Positions 37,107 through 45,302 of a DNA stretch of 64,000 nt are shown here, piece after piece. The position numbers and the translations under genes were made by a program. The stretch is from positions 1 to 64,000 of the forward strand of contig NZ_AXAP01000012.1 in the NCBI RefSeq assembly GCF_000472865.1. Direction: 5' to 3'. This DNA is from Bradyrhizobium elkanii WSM2783 (GTDB lineage: Bacteria; Pseudomonadota; Alphaproteobacteria; Rhizobiales; Xanthobacteraceae). Under the pieces are notes generated by a model. It had not been told where the DNA came from and ran no database searches. It worked only from the letters and a program-made list of their open reading frames with translations. Position 1 is the first letter of the stretch. Each line of letters opens with the position of its first letter.

Positions 37107-38072
37107 ATGACGAAAGGCGCGTTGGCGTTGCTGGTACATGGCGGCACCGAAAACTGGTCGCCGGTACGGTGGAAAGCCCGGTTCGACGAAGTCTGCCGGG
37201 ACAGGCGCGTGCTGCTGTTACCCGATGCGGGCGCCGATCCCGCTGATGTGCACTACGCCGCGGTCTGGAAGCCGCGCCCGGGCGAACTTGCGGCGTTTCC
37301 GAATTTGCGCGTGATCTTCAATCTCGGCGCCGGCGTCGACGCGCTGATGGCGGATGCCTCGTTGCCCAACGTGCCGCTGGTCCGCGTCGCGGTGTCCGAT
37401 CTCACCGGCCGGATGACGGAATATGTGACGCTGCACGTGCTGATGCATCACCGCCAGGAACTGTACTTGCGCCAGTCGCAGCGCGAGAAACGCTGGGCGC
37501 CTCGGCATCAATGGGCAGCGGGCGCGATCACGGTCGGCATCATGGGAATGGGCACGCTGGGGGCCGACGCGGCGCAGGTGCTGCGGGCGATCGGCTTCCG
37601 CGTGGTTGGCTGGAGCCGCAGCGCGAAACAGATCGACGGCATCGAATGCTTTGCCGGGACAGAACAACTCGGCGCCTTCCTGCAACAGACCAACATCCTG
37701 GTCTGCCTGCTGCCGCTGACGCCGGACACGCGGCACGTGCTCAACCGCGAGGTCTTTGCCCAGTTGAATCGCAACAGCCCGATGGGCGCGCCGGTCCTGA
37801 TCAATGCCGGCCGCGGCGGATTGCAGGATGAGGTCGACATTTTGCGCGCGCTTGACGACGGCACACTCGGCGCCGCCTCGCTCGACGTCTTCGAGACCGA
37901 ACCGCTGCCACCGGACAGCCCGTTCTGGAGCCATCCGAAGGTGGTGCTGACGCCGCACAATGCGGCCGACACCGATCCGGACGAGATCTCGAAATATGTC
38001 GCGCGGCAGATCGAGCGCTATGAGGCCGGCGGCGCGCTGGAGCACGTGGTCGACCGCAGGCGGGGGTATTAG
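37107..38072 (+). CDS. ghrA: Glyoxylate/hydroxypyruvate reductase A-like 2-hydroxyacid dehydrogenase
   Basis: This 321-residue protein has the D-2-hydroxyacid dehydrogenase layout. The NAD-binding site is TVGIMGMGTLGADAAQVLRA. The catalytic residues appear as INAGRGGLQDE (Arg), LDVFETEPLPPDSPFW (Glu) and VVLTPHNAADTDP (His). Overall features resemble GhrA, which reduces glyoxylate and hydroxypyruvate. The ATG 37107 with AGGGGTTCAGGA upstream is chosen over a GTG at 37035. A CRP-like palindrome lies just upstream. Substrate by homology only. Confidence 0.88.
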   Translation: MTKGALALLVHGGTENWSPVRWKARFDEVCRDRRVLLLPDAGADPADVHYAAVWKPRPGELAAFPNLRVIFNLGAGVDALMADASLPNVPLVRVAVSDLTGRMTEYVTLHVLMHHRQELYLRQSQREKRWAPRHQWAAGAITVGIMGMGTLGADAAQVLRAIGFRVVGWSRSAKQIDGIECFAGTEQLGAFLQQTNILVCLLPLTPDTRHVLNREVFAQLNRNSPMGAPVLINAGRGGLQDEVDILRALDDGTLGAASLDVFETEPLPPDSPFWSHPKVVLTPHNAADTDPDEISKYVARQIERYEAGGALEHVVDRRRGY

Positions 38073-38112
38073 CGCAACTGTCGCGCCGGGCTTCAGTTAT
38101 TCAAGAACGTAG

Positions 38113-38244
38113 GTGTCGCGAGAAGCGTCGCTTTCGGAGGGAAAGCTGACGTGCTGCGAACCTGACAACATCGATGCCTTTGATCCCTTCCGGACATTTG
38201 AGGGCTGGCAATCGTGGCTCGAGGAGCGCATAAAACCTCAATGA
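38113..38244 (+). CDS. Very small protein coupled to the zinc-ribbon-like gene
   Basis: A GTG-initiated frame of 43 residues contains CCEPDNIDAFDPFRTFEGWQ and SWLEERIKPQ. It is acidic and aromatic in a way that looks protein-like. Its stop overlaps the ATG of the next gene as ATGA, which argues for translational coupling. An in-frame stop precedes the GTG directly. No family is recognised. The evidence is coupling and composition only. Confidence 0.4.
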   Translation: MSREASLSEGKLTCCEPDNIDAFDPFRTFEGWQSWLEERIKPQ

Positions 38245-38429
38245 CTGGGACTCGTCATCGAGGGTGCAGGTGCGGCGCTGTTTATAATCGCTCCGAAGCC
38301 ATGGCTGAGAGCCGTGAGATCGGCAGCTTCGAATGTGCCGTTTGCGGAGCAACGATGGAGACGTGGAATACGGCGTGGGTTCCGAAATATCGCCTGATCG
38401 CAGGTCCGGTGAGGCCGCCTGAAAAATAG
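38241..38429 (+). CDS. Small zinc-ribbon-like protein
   Basis: This 62-residue protein begins MTGTRHRGCRCGAVYNRSEA and later has SFECAVCGATMETWNTAWVP. The C-x-C and C-x-x-C pairs, about 25 residues apart, look like a zinc ribbon. The end is KYRLIAGPVRPPEK. Its ATG overlaps the stop of a 43-residue frame (ATGA). Similar small proteins are, from memory, common in Bradyrhizobium. Function unknown. Confidence 0.6.
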   Translation: MTGTRHRGCRCGAVYNRSEAMAESREIGSFECAVCGATMETWNTAWVPKYRLIAGPVRPPEK

Positions 38430-38812
38430 AACGACCGAGCGCGAGCGCCTTTAGGAACCGGGTTAACATACGATCGTTGATCGCTCAGTTAGCCTTGCTG
38501 ACGATTGGTCACAATGACGCGGTATTAGCCGTGAGCGGAGCCGCATTGCGCAGATCGTCCAAAGCAGTCGATGCATTGGGAAAGTAGGGCCGCCTCAGTT
38601 ACCAGCCCTCGTTCACTTCGTTGAATGTCAACTTCCGGCTCCAAGGCGCCCGTAATGGACGAGCTTGAGTCTGGAGCGTCATCATCTTGCGCAAGGGATA
38701 GCTCCCGCTTCCCTGTTCAGTCGGAACCCATCGGGAGGACTGCTCGTTGGTTTTCTGATTGTGCCGAGGCGCGGGCCGCCACGGCCACTCTGTTTGCAAA
38801 CTGAAAGGTCCG
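38430..38812. other. Intergenic stretch without recognised feature
   Basis: This 383-base gap has no repeat of the families above, no terminator with U-tract and no convincing frame. Confidence 0.5.
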
Positions 38813-39160
38813 ATGAGAAAACCGGTAAGCCGTTCCACCCAAGCTCAGGTTGCAGGCTTTAGTCCTTCGGAATCATTGCTGAGGGCCATCGTAGCATGGA
38901 TAGATGAGCAGGAAGACAAGCCTGGCTTGTCCGAGGCGATAAGCCGCCTGGTGCAACTGGGACTTACGTCGCACGCCGATCAGGATCGCCAGAAGCAGAG
39001 CGCTCGCAAAATGGCTGGCGACACGATCGATAGCATGGGCGACACAACGACGACGGCAGATGATCGGGCAGTGCGCAAGCGTGATCTGCTCGACGGCCCC
39101 AAGGAGTTCGACCGCGTGCGAATTGATCGCCCCAAGCGTAGTAAGCCGACCCGACGATAA
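38813..39160 (+). CDS. Small protein with ribbon-helix-helix-like segment
   Basis: This 115-residue protein opens MRKPVSRSTQAQVAGFSPSE and has an amphipathic stretch AIVAWIDEQEDKPGLSEAIS followed by RLVQLGLTSHADQ, which resembles the end of a ribbon-helix-helix domain (SEAI.RLVQLGL). A basic tail ends KRSKPTRR. It may bind nucleic acid, but this is weak. The ATG at 38813 is preferred over a longer frame from 38759. It is followed after 64 bases by another small gene. Confidence 0.5.
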   Translation: MRKPVSRSTQAQVAGFSPSESLLRAIVAWIDEQEDKPGLSEAISRLVQLGLTSHADQDRQKQSARKMAGDTIDSMGDTTTTADDRAVRKRDLLDGPKEFDRVRIDRPKRSKPTRR

Positions 39161-39224
39161 GCCGAGCACCTCGAAGCCGCTGACATTGGGCGACTGAAGA
39201 TCACCAGAAACAAGGAGGAGACGC

Positions 39225-39410
39225 ATGAGACAGCATTCCCCATCGGATGCAGCCAATGAGGCGAATAATCTGTTCAAGCAGACCGAGAACAAAGTCATCA
39301 CTGAGTACGAAAAGGCCGAACAGGCGTTCCATGCAAATCGGGAGCGGCTGAAAGCTGAACGGTTGGCCAGGGAAGCGGAGCGACGAAGCCAGCTCGACAG
39401 GGCGCCCTAG
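39225..39410 (+). CDS. Small helical protein of unknown function
   Basis: This 61-residue protein, MRQHSPSDAANEANNLFKQT then ENKVITEYEKAEQAFHANRE and RLKAERLAREAERR, is predicted to be one long charged helix. A strong Shine-Dalgarno (AAGGAGGAG) lies 6 bases before the ATG, the best evidence that it is expressed. No domain is recognised. Confidence 0.6.
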   Translation: MRQHSPSDAANEANNLFKQTENKVITEYEKAEQAFHANRERLKAERLAREAERRSQLDRAP

Positions 39411-39665
39411 ATGTCGCATTTCTAATTTGATGACGAGTCGCTTGCCGCAGACGAAGAAGGCCTGGGGTTGACCAGTCAAAGGGCCGCGGGGCAGTGTGTT
39501 GCCGATATCGAAGGAGCTTGAAACGTTGACGGGTATCGATAGCTTGCCACGGAAGCGCGGGACGAACGAAGCCTCGTCTCCAGGGCGACATTGGTCTGCG
39601 AAAGGGTCCAGGCATTCAATTGAGATCGCGAAAAGCGGTCTTGCAAACCTAGTCCGGCCTGACAA

Positions 39666-39917
39666 CTAGAGCATCGAAAGTACGACAATCCCGTCTTCGA
39701 GCTTGCCTGAAGCAAGACGCGCCCGCGCCATACGCTCGAATTCTGTTCGATGCTTCTGCAGATAGCTGAAGGCCTGCTTCTGCGTACTGAATGTCGTCGC
39801 TAACCGGCACATTTGTCGATTTGCGCCGAACGCGAGAAAGAAAGTGATTGTCCCGCCGCCGTCCGACCTGGCTCTACGCACGACCCGCGCTCTCTGGCAT
39901 GTGATCGGCCCTCCCAA
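39666..39917 (-). CDS. Small protein of unknown function
   Basis: This frame of 83 residues contains GGGTITFFLAFGANRQMCRL then ATTFSTQKQAFSYLQKHRTE and ends LEDGIVVLSML. The even composition and alpha/beta pattern look real. The start is uncertain: the listed one is TTG, and a GTG within VVRRARSD is an alternative. No family is assigned. Confidence 0.45.
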   Translation of the reverse strand: MGGPITCQRARVVRRARSDGGGTITFFLAFGANRQMCRLATTFSTQKQAFSYLQKHRTEFERMARARLASGKLEDGIVVLSML

Positions 39918-39949
39918 TTTTCTTCGCCGTTGGCCCTGGTTGCAGGTCG

Positions 39950-40195
39950 CTAAATCCGCGGCTTCCTTGGGCGCTTCTTCGGCGCAGGCACTGGAGGCAA
40001 AGCTACTCGAAGGGCTGCGTCAGCTGCTTCCTTGGCCTCACGCGTCTCTCGAAGTCGCGCCATGTTCGTGCGAACTTCGATCGCATGCCTTTCGACGTCT
40101 GCCAATGCCCGCGCCCCCTCTTCAGCGGCCAGGCGCTTGCGATAGGAACGCGCAATGCCTTCGGGGGATAGCTCTGTCGGCTTCTTCGCGCTCAT
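39950..40195 (-). CDS. Small basic helical protein of unknown function
   Basis: This 81-residue protein begins MSAKKPTELSPEGIARSYRK and is helical (AEEGARALADVERHAIEV, ARLRETREAKEAADAALR). It ends with a Pro/Lys/Arg-rich tail, APKKRPRKPRI, that could bind DNA or RNA. It has an ordinary ATG with a modest ribosome site. No family is recognised. Confidence 0.55.
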   Translation of the reverse strand: MSAKKPTELSPEGIARSYRKRLAAEEGARALADVERHAIEVRTNMARLRETREAKEAADAALRVALPPVPAPKKRPRKPRI

Positions 40196-40217
40196 CGCTC
40201 ACCGGGCTCCACAACGG

Positions 40218-40249
40218 ACAAAACCCGCTCAATCCGAGGATCGAGCGGG
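40218..40249 (-). terminator. Rho-independent terminator of the cold-shock gene
   Basis: On the minus strand CCCGCTC (40249-40243) pairs with GAGCGGG (40230-40224), and TTTTGTCC follows. It lies 44 bases after the csp stop. Confidence 0.75.
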
Positions 40250-40293
40250 CAGAGGGTCCGTTTCAGTACATCCGTGAAACGGCGCCGACAATA

Positions 40294-40503
40294 TCAAGCC
40301 AGCGAGAGGTTCTCAGCGCTGACCTTGCCTCGCATCTTGTCGGTCTTGATCTCGAAATTGACCTTCTGACCCTCGCCGAGTCCGGAAAGGCCAGCCCGTT
40401 CAACAGCGCTGATGTGAACGAACACATCGTTGCCACCGTCGTTCGGTTGGATGAAACCAAAGCCTTTTTGGCCATTGAACCACTTAACAATACCTGTAGT
40501 CAT
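40294..40503 (-). CDS. Cold-shock protein (CspA family)
   Basis: This 69-residue protein is a single cold-shock domain. [19 protein letters not shown] contains RNP1 (KGFGFI), and [17 protein letters not shown] contains RNP2 (VFVH). Such proteins bind single-stranded RNA or DNA and act as RNA chaperones. The ATG at 40503 has GGAGAAG upstream; a longer frame to 40599 is leader. A clear terminator follows. Paralogue number and cold induction cannot be judged here. Confidence 0.95.
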   Translation of the reverse strand: MTTGIVKWFNGQKGFGFIQPNDGGNDVFVHISAVERAGLSGLGEGQKVNFEIKTDKMRGKVSAENLSLA

Positions 40504-41022
40504 TTTCTTCTCCAAAGCGCGCAAGCGCATGCCGCGCGACAACCGCGCGGTTATCTTCAACTTCGTCGATGTCTTTGGAAAAGGAGCCCGCAGGCGCATT
40601 CAACAAGGCACAGCGGCTAATCGAACAACTCCAATATACATCACTTTTCGGAATTTGCAAGGAGGGAAGCCAACTTGTTCGCCCAGCCAATTCTGGTGCT
40701 CCGATCAGAGAGGCTTTGAGTGAGTCTGTAGGCCTGCAAGAATAGACTTCCTTGATTGACAGTGGTCAACGAGAGTGGTGACGTTGATGTCACCAAGCTG
40801 CATCGCTGTTGCAAGCAGATCAGCACGTCGACTCCGGTGACGAATGTCGCCGCCGCCATTCTCAAAATCGCAATGAAGCTCCTGCGCATTTGACTGCCTG
40901 CACGGAAGTGTCGCATTCGCAGCCACAAGCAAGGAGATTCAATTGCAGGTACTCGTCACAGACAACAATGTTGATGGCGGTCTCGGCGAGCGGGAGCGGC
41001 CCTGGGATCTCCCCTGCGATCA
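40504..41022. other. Intergenic region with small palindromes
   Basis: About 520 bases lie between the csp gene and the transposase remnant. The first 100 are the csp leader. Two short palindromes, TTGAC-AGTG-GTCAA (40756-40769) and GGTGAC-GTTGAT-GTCACC (40777-40794), lie in the middle. A 43-residue frame at 40762-40893 is possible but not supported. Confidence 0.5.
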
Positions 41023-41340
41023 AAGACGCTAGGCTGCGCGATTAAGAGCCAATGCACGCCGTCAAAGGAGCGCCGCATCACGCGCTGGGAGCATGAGCAT
41101 GTGGTCGAGGAGGTCCAGAGACGGCTCGATTCCAATCCTGACGCCATGCGGACGCGGCGCGAGACGGTCGAGCATCCCTTCGGCACGATCAAAGCCCGTA
41201 TGGGTGCGACCCACTTCCTGATGAAGCACCTACGGAATGTAGCCGCTGAGATGGCGCTGCATGTTCTCGCCTATAACCTCACACGGATGATGAACATCGT
41301 CGGCAAACCGAGCCTGATTGCAGCCATCCGCGCTGCCTGA
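41023..41340 (+). pseudogene. IS1182-like transposase, C-terminal remnant
   Basis: An open frame reads CAIKSQCTPSKERRITRWEH then EHVVEEVQRRLDSNPDAMRT and RRETVEHPFGTIKARMGATH, and ends NIVGKPSLIAAIRAA. This matches the C-terminal third of IS1182-family transposases, with the Cys-containing 'C..K.QCT....RRI.RW.HE' block and 'R.ETVEHPFGTIK'. The catalytic N-terminal part is absent upstream, where no similar frame exists. It is therefore a 5'-truncated, dead element. No inverted repeat end was identified. Confidence 0.85.
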
Positions 41341-41798
41341 AGGTCGGAGAGTGCGTCCAAAAGCGCAATACCACGTCGCATACCCACTTTAGCCGTCATT
41401 GGACGATCCGACGCGAGAACAGCGGCCGCCTGCAATGATTGGCGACTACGGCCGCATGCCGACCTATCCGTTTGGACACAACCAAGACCCTTAGCGGACC
41501 TCAATACTGGAGTCGCCGAAGTCCGCGTCCAAACGTAGAGCGAACCAGTGTTCACGCGTTGCTACCAGCACAGCTATGGGTCGTAAGCTCGCGCCAGATC
41601 TTCCCCGCTCACTACGGAAATAGTTCTACGCATCGAAGTTCGGTTACGGTTGAAACATTGCATCTTTCCTGAACTCAGCGGACTGACCAAGTCTCTGGTG
41701 AAGATCAATGTGACTTGCGTTCTACCTCGGCTCCCAGGCCACTCCTTATCAGGGGCCGCGCAGCATCGTAATCGTTCGACTTGACAGGAATAACCCCA
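41341..41798. other. Intergenic stretch downstream of the transposase remnant
   Basis: Some 458 bases contain no gene, terminator or repeat that I recognise. Its neighbourhood suggests degraded insertion-sequence DNA plus the promoter of the amine oxidase gene. Confidence 0.4.
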
Positions 41799-43313
41799 AT
41801 GAGCGGCAACGATCGATTTCGATCTACCGAAGATACCCTAGACACGGCTATCGTCGGCGCCGGGGTTGGCGGCCTCTACACCGCGTGGCGCCTGCTCGGT
41901 TGCGGCCAGCCTCCCGGCGGCATGGCGGTGTTCGAGGCATCCGCGCGCGTCGGCGGTCGCCTGCTCAGCGTGACCATGCCGGGGACCACCGGCATCGCCG
42001 CAGAATTCGGCGCGATGCGCTTTCTTTCCAGTCACGCGCTCATCACCTCGCTCGCGGCAAAATTCGGTCTCGGGATTCGCGAGTTCACCACGGGCAACTC
42101 GGAGAGCATCTTCTATTCCCGGGGCAAGCAGTGGCGTGCCGGCGACATCGCAAAGAAGCAACCCCTCCCCTACGGGCTGCGCCCGGACGAACTCTATCTC
42201 GATCCGTTCGAATTGATCGTCAAAGCCGTCCGACGGGTGATGCCTTCCATGAAGCACCTGTCGCCCGACGAGTGGGCGAAGATGCAAGAGTCGCTCACCC
42301 TCGACGGCTTTCCGCTGATCGACTGGGGCTTCAGCAATCTGCTCGGCCGATTTCTATCCGATGAGGCGCTTCAGTTCATCGAGATGGGAATTGGCTACAG
42401 TGCAGTCGTAAGCAACTGGAATGCCGCCGACGCATTGTCGTTGGTGATCGAGTATACCGGCAGCCCGACCGAGAAAACTCTGGTGGACGGCATGCAGGCC
42501 TTGCCGAACGCGCTTGCGGCCGCCGTCATGCGCGAAGGCAGCACCATTCATCATCAGCATAGGTTGGTATCACTGCGCACTCCGGCCCAGACAGGCGATG
42601 GTCTGCACGAACTCGTCTTCACGACGCCTGACGGACCGCGCGCCGTTCGTGCGCGTCGTGTCGTACTTGCGCTGCCGCGCCGGGCGATCGAGATCATCGA
42701 CGACTGCGCTGTGTTGAAAGAGCCACCCATCGCAGCTCTGCTTGCAACCGTGACGCCGCGCCCGCTTGGCAAGGTCTTTCTCGCTCATCAGCAGCCCTGG
42801 TGGCGTTCGCTCGGTCTGACCAGCGGACGGGCGACCACCGACCTGCCGATCCGGCAGATCTATTATTTCGGCACCGAGCCCGACCGGCCGGCAGGCGCGA
42901 CAGGCCACCTGACCATGGGCTATTTCGATCGTCCGCAGCTCGATTACTGGGCTGGCTTGCGGCGCCTGGAACAGCCGGGCGCCAGCGGATTCACCATGCT
43001 CGATCCTGACGGCCCCGTGGCGACAGAAGTCCGTCGCCAGATCGGCGTCGTGCACGGGCTCGATCAGCCCGTGGCAGCGCCGCTGTCAGTCGGCTTCATG
43101 AACTGGGAAGAAGATCCGTACGGCGGCGCCTGGCACACCTGGAATCAGGGCGTGAAAAGCTGGGAAATCATGAAGAAAATCGCATCTCCGGTGCCCGGAA
43201 CGGCGCTTCACATCGTCAGCGAGGCATGGTCGACCAAGCAGGGATGGGTTGAGGGAGCGCTGGAGACTGCGGAAGCCGCGGTGGGCACCATGACGCGCAT
43301 ACCCGCAAACTGA
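41799..43313 (+). CDS. FAD-dependent amine oxidase family protein
   Basis: This 504-residue flavoprotein begins with an FAD-binding Rossmann motif (DTAIVGAGVGGLYTAWRL; GAGVGG at 20-25). VFEASARVGGRLLSVTMP follows, the second part of the dinucleotide signature of monoamine oxidases. LVDGMQALPNALAAAV and RVVLALPRRAIEIID are also typical. The end GWVEGALETAEAAVG places the last FAD contact. It lacks a signal peptide. The amine is unknown. ATG 41799 is preceded by AGGAA. A sulfatase gene follows after 174 bases in the same direction. Confidence 0.87.
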   Translation: MSGNDRFRSTEDTLDTAIVGAGVGGLYTAWRLLGCGQPPGGMAVFEASARVGGRLLSVTMPGTTGIAAEFGAMRFLSSHALITSLAAKFGLGIREFTTGNSESIFYSRGKQWRAGDIAKKQPLPYGLRPDELYLDPFELIVKAVRRVMPSMKHLSPDEWAKMQESLTLDGFPLIDWGFSNLLGRFLSDEALQFIEMGIGYSAVVSNWNAADALSLVIEYTGSPTEKTLVDGMQALPNALAAAVMREGSTIHHQHRLVSLRTPAQTGDGLHELVFTTPDGPRAVRARRVVLALPRRAIEIIDDCAVLKEPPIAALLATVTPRPLGKVFLAHQQPWWRSLGLTSGRATTDLPIRQIYYFGTEPDRPAGATGHLTMGYFDRPQLDYWAGLRRLEQPGASGFTMLDPDGPVATEVRRQIGVVHGLDQPVAAPLSVGFMNWEEDPYGGAWHTWNQGVKSWEIMKKIASPVPGTALHIVSEAWSTKQGWVEGALETAEAAVGTMTRIPAN

Positions 43314-43487
43314 GGCCCTCCCTCTCTCGGGATGCGATCTGCCGGAAGTGCATAGTCGCGGTCAGGCCACCTTTAATAGGCTGAAGAGCAAGTGGCGGAA
43401 GGCTCGCGCGGATGCGCTCGCTGCAGGGTGCGCTCCGAGAAGCGCTTGGTATTGCAATCGGCAACAGTTCGAGGAAGGGAACAGATC

Positions 43488-45179
43488 ATGAGTATCCGAA
43501 AGACCGTTTGGATCGGCGTACTCGCGCTGTTCGCTGCCGTGCTGGCGGCGACCGCACCACCGGCGGCCGCACAGCAGCAACGGCCGCCGAACATTCTTGT
43601 CATCATGGGAGACGATATTGGCTGGTTCAACATCGGCGCGTACCACCGCGGAATGATGTCCGGCAAGACGCCAAACCTCGACAAGCTGGCGTCCGAAGGC
43701 ATGATGTTCACCGACTACTACGCCGAAGCGAGCTGCACGGCAGGACGCGCCAACTTCATTACCGGCGAGTTACCGATCCGCACGGGGCTAACGACCGTCG
43801 GTCAGGCTGGTGCCGATGTCGGCATCCCGGACCAGGCCGTGACACTGGCCACCGCGCTCAAGTCGCTCGGCTACGCAACGGGGCAGTTCGGCAAGAACCA
43901 CCTCGGCGATCTCAACAAATATCTGCCGACAGTGCACGGCTTCGACGAATTCTTCGGATATCTATATCACCTTGACGCGATGTCTGATCCGTACTGGTAC
44001 TCGTTCCCCGCCAACCAGGACTACTACAACAAGTATGGCCCGCGCAGCCTGATCCACAGCTACGCGACGGACACGGACGACCCCACCGAGATGCCGCGCT
44101 GGGGCAAGATCGGCAAGCAAAGGATCGTCGACGAGGGGCCGCTGCCGCCGTTCCCCGACATGTCGAACGTGCCGAATATGCATGATCTGCCATTCCTGAA
44201 GGCGAAGTACGACATGACCACCATCGACGAGGAGTTGGTCAAAACGTCCAGTGACTTCATGGATAAGGCCAAGCGCGACGGCAAACCCTTCTTCATCTGG
44301 CACAACCCGACTCGCATGCACGTCTGGACATTCCTGTCGAAGAAGTACAGCGCGATGCAGAACCACGACACGAACTACGGTCTCGAGGAAGCCGGCATGG
44401 CCCAGCTCGACGACAGCGTCGGCGCCCTGCTCAAGCATATCGATGACATCGGCGAAACCAACAACACCATCGTCATCTTCACGACGGACAACGGCGCCGA
44501 GGTATTCACCTGGCCGGACGGCGGCATGACCCCGTTCAAGGCCACGAAGGGGACGAGCTATGAAGGCGGCTTCCGCGTGCCGGCCATCATTCGCTGGCCG
44601 GGCCGCGTCAAGCCGGGCTCGGTCGAGAATGGAATCTTCTCTGGGCTCGATTGGTTCCCGACACTAACCGCTGCGGCGGGCAACCCGAACATTACCGACC
44701 AGCTCCTTAAGGGCGTGACGCTGGAAGGCCGCAGCTACAAGAACCACCTCGACGGTTACAATCAGATGGATCTGCTGACGGGCAGCGGTCCCTCCGTTCG
44801 CCATGAGATATTCTATTTCGCCGGCCCGCATCTCGGTGCGCTTCGCCACGATAACTTCAAGTTTCAGTTCTTCCAGCAGCCTTATGGGTGGCCGGGAGAA
44901 AAAGACACCACCGACATGCCAACCATGGTCAACATCCGCCAAGACCCGTTTGAGCGGACGCCGTCAATCCGCGGCGAAAGCCTGAACAACATGGGCGGAG
45001 GTTATATGAATGATTTCATGGCCCGCGAATTCTGGCGCTTCGTGCTTGTTCAGCAAGAGGTTGCCAGATTGGCGCAAACGGCCATCGACTTCCCTCCAAT
45101 GCAGGCGCCGGCGAGCTTCAACCTTGAAGCCGTCAAACGGGAAGTCGAGCAAGCCATCAAGGCACATCACGGGCAGTAG
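43488..45179 (+). CDS. Exported arylsulfatase family protein
   Basis: This 563-residue sulfatase has a signal peptide (about 1-29, ending PPAAAQQ). The metal ligands appear in ILVIMGDDIGWFNIG (Asp42, Asp43). The modification site is SCTAGRANFITG: Cys83 in C-x-A-x-R, a variant of C-x-P-x-R in which Cys becomes formylglycine. Later blocks IVIFTTDNGAEVFTWPDGG (Asp/Asn metal ligands) and GTSYEGGFRVPAIIRWPG are family-typical. It would cleave sulfate esters in the periplasm. GAGGAAGGGA precedes the ATG. A 10-bp stem follows at 45202. Confidence 0.9.
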   Translation: MSIRKTVWIGVLALFAAVLAATAPPAAAQQQRPPNILVIMGDDIGWFNIGAYHRGMMSGKTPNLDKLASEGMMFTDYYAEASCTAGRANFITGELPIRTGLTTVGQAGADVGIPDQAVTLATALKSLGYATGQFGKNHLGDLNKYLPTVHGFDEFFGYLYHLDAMSDPYWYSFPANQDYYNKYGPRSLIHSYATDTDDPTEMPRWGKIGKQRIVDEGPLPPFPDMSNVPNMHDLPFLKAKYDMTTIDEELVKTSSDFMDKAKRDGKPFFIWHNPTRMHVWTFLSKKYSAMQNHDTNYGLEEAGMAQLDDSVGALLKHIDDIGETNNTIVIFTTDNGAEVFTWPDGGMTPFKATKGTSYEGGFRVPAIIRWPGRVKPGSVENGIFSGLDWFPTLTAAAGNPNITDQLLKGVTLEGRSYKNHLDGYNQMDLLTGSGPSVRHEIFYFAGPHLGALRHDNFKFQFFQQPYGWPGEKDTTDMPTMVNIRQDPFERTPSIRGESLNNMGGGYMNDFMAREFWRFVLVQQEVARLAQTAIDFPPMQAPASFNLEAVKREVEQAIKAHHGQ

Positions 45180-45201
45180 TTGGCTCTATCGTTCAACACG
45201 C

Positions 45202-45223
45202 GGGCGCTCTTCCAAGAGCGCCC
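45202..45223 (+). terminator. Hairpin downstream of the arylsulfatase gene
   Basis: GGGCGCTCTT and AAGAGCGCCC form a perfect 10-bp stem with a 2-base loop, 23 bases after the stop. There is no U-tract, so termination is only likely. Confidence 0.6.
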
Positions 45224-45302
45224 GACACGATGAGACCGCGAGCACATCTCGTGCATGGTTGGGAAGCGCCCGCATTCCTGCCTGCGCAGCTACAGGTCTA
45301 TG

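Noticed and set aside
38599..38838. 79-residue minus-strand frame before the ribbon-helix-helix-like gene
   Set aside because: It overlaps the start of the plus-strand gene and lacks a Shine-Dalgarno and any known pattern.
40762..40893. 43-residue frame MVNESGDVDVTKLHRCCKQI...
   Set aside because: Protein-like composition but a GTG start without ribosome site, overlap with palindromes and no recognised relatives.
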